NCBI RefSeq assembly: GCF_963678975.1
Contig: NC_089280.1
Location: 14,893,280 to 14,957,279, forward strand
Reading direction: 5' to 3'
Source of the DNA: Dysidea avara
Lineage: Eukaryota; Porifera; Demospongiae; Dictyoceratida; Dysideidae
DNA length: 64,000 nucleotides
Numbering within the stretch: the stretch's first letter is position 1; every line of letters begins with the position of its first letter. The notes beneath the pieces are model-generated. The model ran no database searches. It was given only the letters and a program-made list of their open reading frames with translations, and was not told the DNA's origin. Shown in pieces: positions 1-12,200 of this stretch. The position numbers and the translations under genes were made by a program.

Positions 1-204
1 GCTAAATAATGAGCTACACAATCAATTAACTGTATTATACATCATAATTATAAGCATAATATTTTGTTGATTCTGTTCTCAGTGCTGTAGTAAAAAAAGT
101 AAAATGGTAACCCCTAAAGATGGCCTATGGCCAGTTCAATTGCAAAAAGTAGTGATGTCTATACCAAAAAAACCAAATTATAAAAAAAGAATGCATCCTT
201 CATA

Positions 205-401
205 AAGGACACGTTGAAAAGAAGAGTGAAAAGATAGTTGGCAGCCAAGAAATGGCAGTATTATAACAACAATTCAGGTTAATTTGGTGCCAATTCCTAG
301 TGAAGCTTGGAGGAGGCAACAATTCAAATTGTTATTAATAAAATTTTTGCCATTAACCATTTCTTGGCTGCCACCTTGGATTTCACATCTTTTTAGAACC
401 A
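205..401. mobile_element. MITE with inverted ends (family M1), copy 1
   Basis: An inverted repeat about 200 bp long. The left arm carries GGCAGCCAAGAAATGG at about 241-256, and the right arm carries its reverse complement at about 355-371, followed by a diverged match to the outer end. It has no coding capacity. A much better preserved relative lies at 20760-20964 and a fragment near 22466-22510. This is a non-autonomous DNA element; I cannot assign a superfamily because no clean target duplication is visible. Confidence 0.55.
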
Positions 402-1671
402 TCCTTTTTTTGGGGAGCTGCACCTTTCTTCACAGCTTGGCTGTTTTCATATGGACACTGTGATAAGGCTCAGTATACAAACCTTTGCAGTGTGACTAGT
501 GTTCCTTCTGGACAAATTGTCATCAACTATATTGTAGTAGTTCATAATAGAAAAAATAACTTTTTTAAAACACATACCAAAATTTAGGCTTTGGATTTGT
601 TTTAAAATCTTTCCAACTTGCAGGTCTTACTTTTACAGTACTATTGCACAGTATTATGTATGTTTTAAGTGGTGTACATATTGGGCGTAGGCAATAATAA
701 AAGAGTTGGTGGTAGCTATCAAGATGAGCTATAATATATTTAATAATAGCTACTTGAGTTGGTATACAAAAGTGCCCCGGCATAAATACTGAATAAGGGA
801 GAAAGTAGTGTATAACTCTCAATCAATATACGTAACTTGTTCAAAAACATCACATGCATGTAAACCCTCCTACTCTAATTCCTTAAGTATGATAACAATA
901 CTTTCACCATGCAGAAGACTGGTTGATATTTGAAAACTAATCATTAAGCAGTAAAAATATCACATGCATGCAACCTATTATTTCATTGATTATTAGCAAG
1001 TTGTCAACTTTTCTGGGTATATAAATACAGTTATTGAGTTGGGTCTGAGAGCAGTGAGTTTAGAGAATCTTCTAAATGCTCTCCTTCCTGTCTAGGATCA
1101 AACATAGTGTCTTGTACTTTTACAGTGCAGCATCCTTAAGGACGCTATAGAACGCCTATATTGTAGATATTCCAATATCCGAGATTTTTTAATAAAAAAA
1201 TTCTCCGTATAATTCCTAACAGAAACCTAACAACTCGTATTTAACTTGAGATTGCTCCATCGTCCGAGCTCCAATGAAAATCGCTGTAGGGTTTGTCCAC
1301 ACGCTGATCATCATGCAAATCTTAGTTTTATAGTACGTGTTACATTTCAGTAAGTTTTGTGTTGTTTTATAATCTTTACAAGCCTTGTATGTAGAATACT
1401 TAAAAACTTTAAAAAACGTAATCGGGTGGAAGGTAGTCACTGGTGCATACTTTAAGTGCATAGCAATTTTCAGCTTCAGCGCAATTTTCTGATGGATGTG
1501 TCATCCATTCAAAAGTATAAACAACTTCAAATTCGACATAACAATGCCATAATTGCCATAATTGAAATTACAACTCCACCTTAGGTATTGTTGCATAATT
1601 GTGGCACCTCCACTTTAGTTGCTTACCTTTATAAGCTGTTAACTTGATGTTTTTGCTTACTTACTTTTTCT
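402..1671. other. No gene recognised
   Basis: AT-rich sequence with only short open frames on both strands that look random. Short motifs such as CTTTTACAGT and CACATGCATG recur here, as they do across the window. I see no exon-like segment with coherent splice sites and no repeat longer than these motifs. Confidence 0.5.
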
Positions 1672-2763
1672 ACAAATCAATCCCCCTACCATTATGGGAT
1701 GTTCATTGTAGTATCCCATTGCTTGATCCACCATGAAACTGGAGGGATGGGTGCATAGTCTGAATGGTTGGGTGCATATTCTGTCTATGCTGTTAGTTTG
1801 GAAAAGATCTGAAACTTCTCACCATCTGGGTGACGAGCATCAAAATTTTCTGCAGCATCGAAGAATTGTCGCGCTTTCTAGCTATTTCCAACACTTCTGC
1901 AGCCACAACAATCATCAATTATAGACTAAAACTATGGCAAAAGATGTCCCTGAACGTTTGGTAACACTGGTTGTCAATTATTATTTCATCAACAGCTTCC
2001 ACGCCTCGCTCTAAGCTATGCATCAAGGGAGGCCGCAAAATCATCCAAACTTATTTCACCTCTCACGCTCCACAGCAGCTTCAAATCTTCACTAGATCAT
2101 CCTATATAACCATAATGCTGCAAAACATCCCAAAACAAACCAAAAATGCGCAAAATCTTTCATTTATGATTCGAGCTCGGTGGAGCTGCTAGTGTACTGT
2201 ATCATATGAAATTACTCAAATAACAACTAATACTACTACCAAACGTTTTGAACCATCTTTTATCATCATTCTAAACAAAATTAAGTGACCAGTGTAGCAT
2301 TAGAAGTACTGGAAAGCACTTTGGTACAATTAAGAGAATCCCTTGAAATGATGCAAAAAATTTAACGTTCTTCACCCAGATGGTGAGAAGTCTCAAATAC
2401 TTTCCAGACTAACACCATAGAAAGACTATGCATCCAACCTTATCACATCACTATGAGGAAGAGTTTGCTTTTCTTATCTTGGCTGGTAGGGCAGTTTGAA
2501 TTCTAAAATTTGTGCTTTGTTTTCTGCTTTTCGAGAGAAAGCAACCCTGGGCGGAAACCCAGTGAATCAGTTGCTTATTACTGTGCTTACTTTTTAACCA
2601 CATTAATTTTTGCATCTCACGAAATACTAAAATCGATAGTTCTATGAAGACAACCTTCGTGCCTCCGGTTTCATGGTGGATCTGCCAATGGGATACTACA
2701 ATGAACATCCCACAATGGTAGTTGTGTCGATTTGTGAAAGTTGATTTCTAGGATTGCGGACCC
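1672..2763. mobile_element. Foldback DNA element (family F1), copy 1, left end damaged
   Basis: The left arm begins near 1674 and includes ATGGGATGTTCATTGTAGTA. The right arm ends GGATTGCGGACCC at 2763. The arms are long inverted repeats: sequence at 1747-1870 (ending in the CACCATCTGGGTGA block) reappears inverted at about 2350-2440, and the outer part at 2640-2763 matches 1680-1742 inverted. Compared with copy 2 (28472-29892), the outermost left terminus and an inner piece of the left arm are missing. No transposase is present. Small frames inside (for example 1733-1924) are repeat sequence, not genes. Confidence 0.7.
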
Positions 2764-3287
2764 AAACAAAGCATACAAAGATCGCTGAGATATGATACAA
2801 TCTGAATTTACTCTCGTTACATGTACAAACTTGCAGCTGGAAGCAACTGCAGTTTCAAGATAGTACAGATTGCTAGATGACTTCCTGATTTAATAGCACC
2901 ATTTTCCCCTTTAAAATGTATGGGGAGCCGCAGAGAAAAAAAAAAGTGCCTTTTTTCAGTTTTTAAGCACTGTGAATGCCAAAGTAGCTATTTCCAGCCA
3001 AACGAACCATATATTTCTGGGATCTGCAATCAATACTCTCATCTATTGAGCATATAGAAAGACCATTTTTACAAAATTTAAAAATAGGGCTGGAATGCCT
3101 ACCTATAATAATAAATTCAGCATACACTATGTAGGGCACATCTATAATAAACCAGGGTTCTGGCTATGCCTTTGAATAAAATGGATAATGTGTGGTCGTG
3201 GACAATCAACTTGAAAACCTCTGTAGATTATTGAATGCTCAATGACATACATGCAGCTGCAGACTAAATAGCTAGCTAGAACTACTT

Positions 3288-3548
3288 TCAAACCATGATC
3301 CACTTCAAACACTGTTGATGCTGGTACATTCTGGGAATCTCCATGCCCACATCTTGTTTACCTCTGGTGATATCTCGTTTTATTAAAATCATGCTCCCTG
3401 CACAAGAGCAAGTCATTTGAGTAGCAAGCAGGCTTATAGCTTGAAGCCATCTAATTGTCTTTAACCTAGCATCAAACGATGCTTCTGTAAAGATAAATTC
3501 AGCAATATCAACAAGGTGCATATCATGAGGAGCAGATGTCACAGCCAT
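3288..3548 (-). pseudogene. N-terminal fragment of an ISXO2/IS1595 (Merlin-like) transposase
   Basis: An 86-codon frame on the minus strand starting at 3548. The segment RWLQAISLLATQMTCSCAG is typical of the start of the zinc ribbon that precedes the DDE domain in IS1595/ISXO2-type transposases, which are called Merlin in animals. The frame is lost about 25 codons before its end: shifting frame gives WAWRFPECTSINSV, which resembles the second half of the ribbon (usually W-x-W-x-C-P-x-C). I see no catalytic domain downstream on the minus strand. Likely a decayed fragment. The family call rests on this short motif only. Confidence 0.4.
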
Positions 3549-3772
3549 AGCTGCTATAATTTTGCCAACAGTTATAATTTTCGGATTAATTAATCGAACT
3601 GCTTTCAGTTGTAATGCACGTTCTTCGCGTAGCTAACTAAAGAAACTATAAATATCACCTTCAACTTCCTCTAAATAGGATTTTTATGAAATCAACTAGC
3701 GATCCAGCAGATAGAGAGATAATTATGGCGGCCCAGTCTATTGGCAACAAGTCAAGCGGCTAGGAGAAGGAA

Positions 3773-4099
3773 ATGAAAGTTTTTTTCCTGTACCCAAGGC
3801 ATCGCTGTGAATTGAAATGCAAACAATCAGGGATGTTAGACAAAATCGAAGAGACTTTGATTAGCCTCCATGCTGGTCTTCCTGGGTCATCAGCACAGGC
3901 AGCATCCGGCATAGAAGTACACACTTTACAATCCATCAAAAAAGTGATCGGAAAAAGAGATAGATCACATGCATGTAGTTGCAGTGACAAAAAGTATCTC
4001 TACTTTATTAAGCAATATGTCGCACCTGCGGGATACCTAACACCACTACATCTCCAAATCCACCATAGGTATGAAAAGAATATACTGGCCAGCATATAG
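3773..4099 (+). CDS. Hypothetical 108-codon open frame
   Basis: An ATG-initiated frame in somewhat less repetitive sequence, divergent from the transposase fragment at 3288-3548. It has no recognisable domain. Basic and cysteine residues are scattered (the middle reads KKVIGKRDRSHACSCSDKK), and there is no signal peptide or membrane segment. Composition is more protein-like than surrounding frames, but there is no supporting splice structure or homology that I can see. It may be chance or an exon of an unidentified gene. Confidence 0.2.
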   Translation: MKVFFLYPRHRCELKCKQSGMLDKIEETLISLHAGLPGSSAQAASGIEVHTLQSIKKVIGKRDRSHACSCSDKKYLYFIKQYVAPAGYLTPLHLQIHHRYEKNILASI

Positions 4100-4168
4100 C
4101 TATGGCTGGCTAGCTATATTGTTGTATTTTTATGGTTATGCATGTAGTTAAAGCTACTTCAGGTAGCT

Positions 4169-4226
4169 ATAATAGGTAGCTCAGGTAGCTCAGGTAGCTC
4201 AGGTAGCTCAGGTAGCTCAGGTAGCT
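4169..4226 (+). repeat. Tandem 9-bp repeat CAGGTAGCT
   Basis: About five uninterrupted copies of CAGGTAGCT followed by AGGTAGCTATAATA, with the same AGGTAGCTATAATA also on the left side. This is a simple microsatellite-like array with no coding content. Confidence 0.9.
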
Positions 4227-5619
4227 ATAATAAATTTGGGTTAGTGGCATACAGGCATGTAGTGGATATTATAGCATGTAGACTCATAGTATAAGCTATG
4301 TACATTAATATTCCTTACAACAATCCCATATAGCTATAAGGGTAAGTTCATAAGGGTATAATGTAGCTGATTTGACCTGATATAGTCAATTCCCTCATGC
4401 CACCTGGGGATAACTGCTACATTAAAACCACACATATTATATACTTTACTTTATGATATGGAGATACTTAAGAATTAATAAATTTGACACAGGAGCTGTT
4501 TCAGAGCTTTTCAAAACTTATTCAAATAAGGCACATTTTAAACTTTATAAAATCACTGCGTCCTAAAGCCTGATGTCATCATAACGGGAGTGGGACGTAA
4601 CATTGGTAGGCAATTATAGTGTCGGGTGGTAAATGCATTGTATTGTGTGGTTGTATGTACAGATATTAAAATTTATGAAGATGATACATATGTGTTTCTG
4701 TACTATGTATACTGTTATATTTATGCAGTCTTCTATATAGTCTGTTGTGTCCACCTTGATTTTAAATGTGCCCACATGCCTGCATGCTTGGCTTTCTCTG
4801 GCCTGGTGATAAATAGTATAACAGCTATAGCTATAGGCTATGCATATGTACATACCTAAAATATGCAGATTTGAAAGAAGCATCTAAAATCTGTGAATAG
4901 GCACCAGTGTATTATGCTGGAAAAATATTGAGCATAGTAGGTAACTGAAAGCATCAAGCATAACGATAACATAATAGGAAGAATATCTATATTTGCAAAA
5001 AAAAATTCTGTGATAATTATGTACAAATAGTGACAGTTAGGAATGAGAAGGTAGATATATATATATATACCAGCTATATATGTTTCAAATTTTTCACAAA
5101 CAGTATACAATACCTTTTAGTTGTTGTTAAGAGCGTGTTACTAAGGTTCTTGTATTCATCACCAAATAAGTTACAACATATGCAGATGTACCAAACCAAA
5201 GCCATTGTCTCTAAAAACTCTATCATACTTGTAGGAAAGATAAATGTAAAAATCTCCACGACGCTGGCAATAATTTAGCCAGAATTGCGACTTGGGTGTA
5301 TAAACAGTGTAAAAGGACAATTCCTACTTTTACAGTATAAATTAGCTACACACCATGAAGTACACTAGACACATAGATAATGATATTACCTGTCGGTAGT
5401 CCTATAAAAATAATGGCAATATATAGCATACTAAAATTGGAGAAACTAACTTCAAAAATGTACAGGCCTCTACGTCGGGCAATTTATTGTAACCCATTTA
5501 TGTTCTTTAAGGTTGATACAGACAAGTAACCACTTTGGTCACAATCTAATATCATGTATTTGGTTAGCCCAAATTCCACTTTTAGTGTGCTTGTGTGCTA
5601 TAACTCAGTGCTCAAGAAA

Positions 5620-5745
5620 CATATTAGCCTGAAACTTTTTCAGGTTAAAAATATTAACCTGAAACTTTTTCCATCCACTATGTTTAACTTTTTCAGGTTA
5701 AACATATTAACCTGAAACTTTTTCCATCCACTAAGCTATGTTGAT
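5620..5745. repeat. Interleaved direct and inverted repeats
   Basis: The block TTAACCTGAAACTTTTTC occurs three times in variants. Each is paired with its inverse CTTTTTCAGGTTAA, giving short hairpins, and CCATCCACTA follows two copies. No protein is encoded. It looks like local duplication of a hairpin. Confidence 0.7.
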
Positions 5746-6256
5746 GCTCACTTTTTGACTAAAATAGCCTTTTCCACTCAAAAGTTATGAGTGATCAATG
5801 TTGATAAATCGGAATTGTGCGAAAGACCCATTTTCACAAATCCGGTCACATATTGTGCACGATTCGTAGCCTGGTAAGGTAGATGTATGTTCAATTAGAG
5901 TAGTTGAACGTAATCTTCCGTTCTTCCTCTCTCATAATGGCGAATCTTCCTGTTAGGATGCCTGATTGGAGTGATCATAGCTCGTTAAATTGCCACACCC
6001 ATTACGACTGTTCCTTCTCCCTTGCAGTGGTATTGCTGGTAATCCTCCTTTTTAAGTCTATCTGTAGTCACTGATCTGTTTGTATTTGTTTCACAGTCGT
6101 CAAATACTTCATCCAGTGCACAGTGATGTGAGCCTCAGGACGTCCATCCTTGTAGTGTACAGCACAGCAGGGCGAAGAGTGTGTATTCCCGGCGAGTCAT
6201 CCTGTCAAGTAGCCCGATCATAGCTCGTAGACTGCCTCGATTTTCCGTTTCTAGTT

Positions 6257-9200
6257 ATGTCATCCACAAGGGGAGATAAACGTTTGGTGTAAGCTGGGAT
6301 GGGGAAGACTGGTAACACGATAAAGGTCTCCAGAATGTTTTGGACACTTTCGTGTATTCATCCGGTAGCTACGGTGTTTTAAAGGATATTTCCCGTAGTT
6401 TATCGAATTGCCACCAATTCCGGATCAAAAGATTCACCTCAAATTTTAGATTTGAATTGTACCGATCCCTTTGGAATCCGACCAAGAATAACGGGGCAGT
6501 GCCAGAAAAGAATTAGAGGATTATTATTTAGATGATGATTCCTATATAATAATATATTGTCATTTGGCAATGTTGAAGCTCCAATCCCTATATGATAGTT
6601 TAGTGAAAACTTTGTAGACAACCTACGCCCTATAACAGCTGCTCTTTTTCTGATGGAATGTCTGTCTTGCGCTCCTATTGAAAAGCCATTTAATCATTAT
6701 CTTCCCTGGTGACAATTCAGAACATTTAACTTCCCTGATGGATGTTTGTGCACAGTTTGGTTCAGAGATCTTGATCAAATCACTAATATGCAATGCACAT
6801 AATTGAATTTTGACAAATTATTGGTGTTTAATGGGAAATTGAACATAATTTTTTGATTAGAATAAAAAATTATATTTATATTTTTCTGTAGAAACTTCAA
6901 TTTATATATTTTCTGTAAAACTATATTTTCTGTGGAAACTCTATGTGACCCATGTTAATTATGTTCTGGCCCTCTGCTGAGTAGCTTATATTGAAAAATT
7001 CTAGTTCAGAGGTTCCCTTCAGTGCCTGACTGGTAAAGTAAAAACAACAAAAACAACACTGCTTATTATACTGCATAAAACTCTGGGCAAAAGTAACTGT
7101 GTTTACTTACAACTTAAAGGTGCACCAAATTCCAGTATAGTCTATAGTCACCTTAGTAGTGCACATACCATGCATGTAAAATGGAAGTTGTATATTACTT
7201 CAGCGACATCATCCTTTATTTACAACAAAGGTGCAGATAAGTCACCTGACCTATATTTGTTAACATGATGATTCCTAACAGCTCCCTACTTGCTTGTTTA
7301 AACTTTGTATACAATGTGTGGAGCTGTTTTCTAATAAATTTACTGAGTGAGATTGAACACTGATGTTGGAAACTTGAATCTAAATCTACTTGAGAAGTCA
7401 GCTATAATAAGATCGACAAAATATGGGAACATATTGTCTTGAGAGACCTTTAATAGGAAAAGTATTATTGCTGGCCTTACTAATGCCAAGTTAGTTATCA
7501 GGTATCATAAGTATGTATGAAGTGTAAAAGTATGTTTATACAGGATATCATATTTATCAGTTATAGGTATTCTTCTATGACTTTTTAAGATAGAGTTATG
7601 GGTCTTACCACTATTTTCCATTGTCAGTGGGTTGGGTGAATAAATAATTCACCTCATTAAGTTTTCAGCTAGTTTAATAATATTTCTCTATGAGACAAAG
7701 TACATGTAGATCTTATGTCACATACAGGGTCCAAACCTTAAAGCTTAAGAATTCAACTCTAATCGAATCTATTTACTGTATATCATTAATATGCATTAAT
7801 TTTCTGATTCTATTATATATCCATGCACAACATTTTCACAGATAGGCACCAGACTATTATGCATTTAATTTTGCCTATGCAGTACTCAAAAAATTTACTC
7901 AAAATTACGCTCAAAATTTTTGCCACAATTTCCATGTTTATTTCAATAGATCATGATAAACTTTGTCTTATGAACAACCGGTTAAATGTAAAAAGTACTC
8001 GTGCATTAAGAATTTGGTTACATTGTAAACTATAATAACAGTTATGTCAAAGGACTACTTAATGCCATATCAGTGACATCAATCGTTTTGTTGTTGTAAG
8101 TCAACCTTTTTCTGCGGCATACATTTTTGCTTACAAGAATCAAGATTAGAAAGCAAAGAAAATTGTTACCTCCAGGAAAGGGCAAGCTTCAAAGGTTTGA
8201 AATAGTATGTGTTTGACACACATTTTAAGTATTTACAATGTAACCTCTATGATATAAAAATAGGCATTGCACATTAACCTCATTACAAAGAGTTTCGTGA
8301 CAGTATTATCTTGATATAAATTCATATAGCTAATATCAAATATGAAGGGTTTCATTGCAGTCATTTTGATATTATAACCATAGGAGTCGTCAAGTTCTGA
8401 GGATGAATTCCTTCTTATTTCAACTTCTACAAAAGGAAAAGAAAGGCAGCTATCGGTAAGCTCATCGAAAATTTCAATGATAAAAATATTAAATTTGATT
8501 GTCTCACATTTTTAATGCATCATGTTATGCATCATACACTTCAAGGATTTGTCTGCTCCACAGAATTATCGCCTAATTACCTGCTTAAACATCATTTACA
8601 AATTGTGGACGGTTGGTTAACTGCTTTAATGTTTGATCATTGTGAAGTATATCAACTAACCTATCCAGCCCAAAAGGGGTACTCCAGAGGTCAATATGGT
8701 TGTGTGGACCACCTCTTAATTACAAATAGTATGTGGTACCTGGTATGCAGTAAGTATTGCTCTTTGTCTGTAGCATGACTGGATTACTATAAGGCATATA
8801 TATGACTCAATACCACACAATTAGCTTTTGGAGTACCTCAGGCTTTTCCATTTTCTACCTGTTTTGACTACTTGTATTGAACGTTTGATGCCATTGTGGC
8901 ACTAGGGAACCTTTTTCCTTTGTTTGCCAGTTAGAGAACCCTTGAAGTTAGCTGATGTATTGGTAAAGTGTGGAATCTACCAAGGAGATACACTGTTATT
9001 CTGTTTGTATCTGAATCCCCTAAGCTGGATAAGTTGAAGGGCTATAAGATTTCACTATCAGGAAATTTAACTCACTTTATATGGAAAACCTTAAACTTTT
9101 TCCCAGAATGATCATGGATTACAGAAAATGGTGGATTTGGTGAAAATATTATTTAATGTTAGAATGTTTTTTTTTGGCATAAGCAAGTGTACCAAATTAA

Positions 9201-12200
9201 CTGTGAAGAGAGAAAAGTCAGCCATGTATTAACAATTGGTGATGAGATTGGTGAATTGGCCTATGATGAAACCTACCGCTATTTATTCTTTCCTGAGTCC
9301 GCTGGTGATGATCATGCAAAATGTAAGGAGGCAATATCTGCAGAACTGTTGAGGAGTTACAGAGTGATGTGGAAGTCATTGCTTCATGATATGGTGCAGG
9401 CCACTAATGGTTATGGGGTTCCTCTTTCTTATGGTTTTGGGATTGTTGAATTGGACTAAAGCTGAACTCTCTCATTTTGATGTGATTACTTGTAGAGTTA
9501 TGACCTCTTTGAATAGCCATCATCCTTGCTCTGCATTGAGCGTTTGTATCTACGTCACCATATGGGAGGTCATGGACTGGTAAATATTGAGAATATGCAC
9601 AAGAGACGATTACTGATGCTCTCTCGCAATCTTCAAACATCTTGTGACCCTTTGGTTAGGGAGTATTTTGATTTAATTTTCCAATTGCCATTCTCTAAGT
9701 GCTTATTATCAAAAGCGAACAAGTTTGCTACTGACTTGGAATTAAATAACACCTCTCGTTTCACTTCTGGACAGTTAAAGAATACATTCTGCTCTGCCCA
9801 GTGGCAGAAGATTCATACCACATTGTGCGAGTAGCCTCTTCATGGCAAATTTTTCAATCATATAAGATCAGATAACATTAATGCTAGTCAGAGTTTGCTT
9901 TGGTTGAAGCACTCCCTGCGTAGTGATTCTGAAAGTTCCATTTTTGCTGTACAGGACCAAGTGATATTTACTAAAGTGTATCAGGCTAAAATTATAAGAT
10001 CTCCTGTTCCATCATTGCTGTGCAGGCTCTTTGTTGGACATGATGAAACTATTCAGCATGTTCTAGCTGGATGTGCTGTTCTAGCTTCAACTAGTTATAT
10101 TGAGTGTCATAACATGATTGCTTGAGTAGTGCACTGGCACTTATGCAAATCTTTTAAGATTCCATTGCCATCTGACACTTGGTTTTCACACAAGCCTTTG
10201 CCTGTTATAGAAAATGATGATGTTGCCAAGATATTATGGGATTTTGGATTATTTACCAACATTAGAATATAAATAACAGACCAGATATAGTTGTTTTTAT
10301 TAAACAGTGCCACCATATAATGTTTGTAGAGATTTCATGCCCAGCTGACATTAATGTATTTGGGAAAGATGAGAAGGTTTCAAAATATCAGCCAATAGCT
10401 AGAGAAGTTTCAACTTGTTATAATCAGCCAGTTGAAGTCATTCCAATTGTTTTTGGGCTCTCTGGTGTTGTGTCTTGTCATCAGAAAAATTATCTGAAGA
10501 AGTTACCTTGTTACAGCAATAGCCTGTTTCAGCTGCTTCAACAAACAGCTTTGCTTGGAACTATTTCAATTTTGAGAGAAATTAATTTTAAGTTTGGTGC
10601 TAATTTAGTATTTTTGCTTGTACACCATTACATTTCTCTACAAATGTATATGTGTAATTATTTTAATGAAATCCAGTACTAGTATAGTAGTAGTAGTATT
10701 AGTAGTAGTAGTAGCAATAGTAGTAGTAGTAGTAGTAGCAGTCTGTCCAGCACTGGCACCTACTGTTTATTTATATCGCCACAATTTAGTAGCACAGGTC
10801 CTGCACTGGCATTTATCACTGGTGAACTCTTTACCAATGTCGTCTAGATCATGGTATACGCACAAGCCCATGCCCATATTGGAAAACTCGCTAGCAAAAC
10901 TACTCTGGGATTTTGGCCTTGTGACTGAGTCATCACCTTTCAAATCGTCCAGATTTGGTGTGATATGATTATAGTCATTCTGTTAGACAGTGTTTTGAAG
11001 TATCCTGTCCAGCAGATGTGATTGTGGTGACCAAAGAGACTAAAAATGTTAAAAAATACCAGACCTCTAGAAAGTGACCTTCATCAGCTTCACCCACACA
11101 TGTCCATTGAGGTTATACCAATTGTTATTGGCCACACTGGTGTGGTATCTCTACATAGTAAACAGTTGTTTAACAAGATCCCTGGTTTTTGTGACTAGTT
11201 AGCATCTATTCGTATTCTGCGAAAACTACATCTTTAAAAATTGTGTATCTTATGTTGTACATGATGCACTCTTATATTTCTGTACTCCTGTACATGTGAA
11301 TTTAATCAATTAATGAGTTGGTAGTAGTAGTAGTAGCAGTAGTACAAAACTTGTTCTACAGAAAGTTGGCTGTCTTAGCTCAACATCTTTCAGCATCACT
11401 AGTACAACTGTGTTCCCAGTTGGACAGATTGCTGCCGCCAAGAATCTCTGTTTTATCAAGAGTAGATGTTTACTGCTCTTCACTGGATGTCTCATCTAAC
11501 TGGTTGTCATGTACTCCTTGTGAGATAAAAGAAACCTTATGCGACAAACAACTTTGGCTGCAAATCCATTACATGGTAAGTTTTTCTCATTATTACAGCG
11601 TAATGCACTTAATCAGAAGAGAAGTGTTTGCTGGTTGAAACAACATCTTCACTCTGAATCTGAGTCAACAAGTGCTGGCTATACAGGATCAGGTGGTGGC
11701 TACTAGAGTATACGAGAAGAAAATTATGAATAAGAATGTCTCCTGTTTTATGCCGAGTATATGGACAAGCCAAAGAAACTATTTACACTTGCTATCAGCT
11801 TGTCCTATTCAGGTAGGTACTACCTATGTTCATCGCCACAATCTGGTGGCTTGTGCTGTGCACTGGTACCTCTGTAAGCATTATTCACTGCCTTTGAATT
11901 CTAAATCATGACTCTCTCACAACCCCCTCCAGTTTGTGAGAGCAACACAACAAAATACTATTGGATTTCCACCTACAAACCAGCTCCCATCGTGTCAGCA
12001 ATTGCCCAGACATTGTTCTGTTTGCCTATTCTCAGAAGATTTACTTTTAAAGATCTCGTGTCCTGGGGATATCAATGTTTCATCTAAAGAGGAAGAGAAA
12101 GTTGCAAGTATTTACCCTTGGCCAGGGATTTCCATCTAATGTATCACATGGTGATTGAAGTAATACCTATTGTTTTTGGACATGCTGGAGTAGTGTCTAC

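Noticed and set aside
11576..11599. GTAAGT...TTACAG mini-intron in LINE copy C
   Set aside because: Only 24 bp long, and the frame through it matches LINE copy A (PLHGKFF), so it is coding sequence, not an intron.
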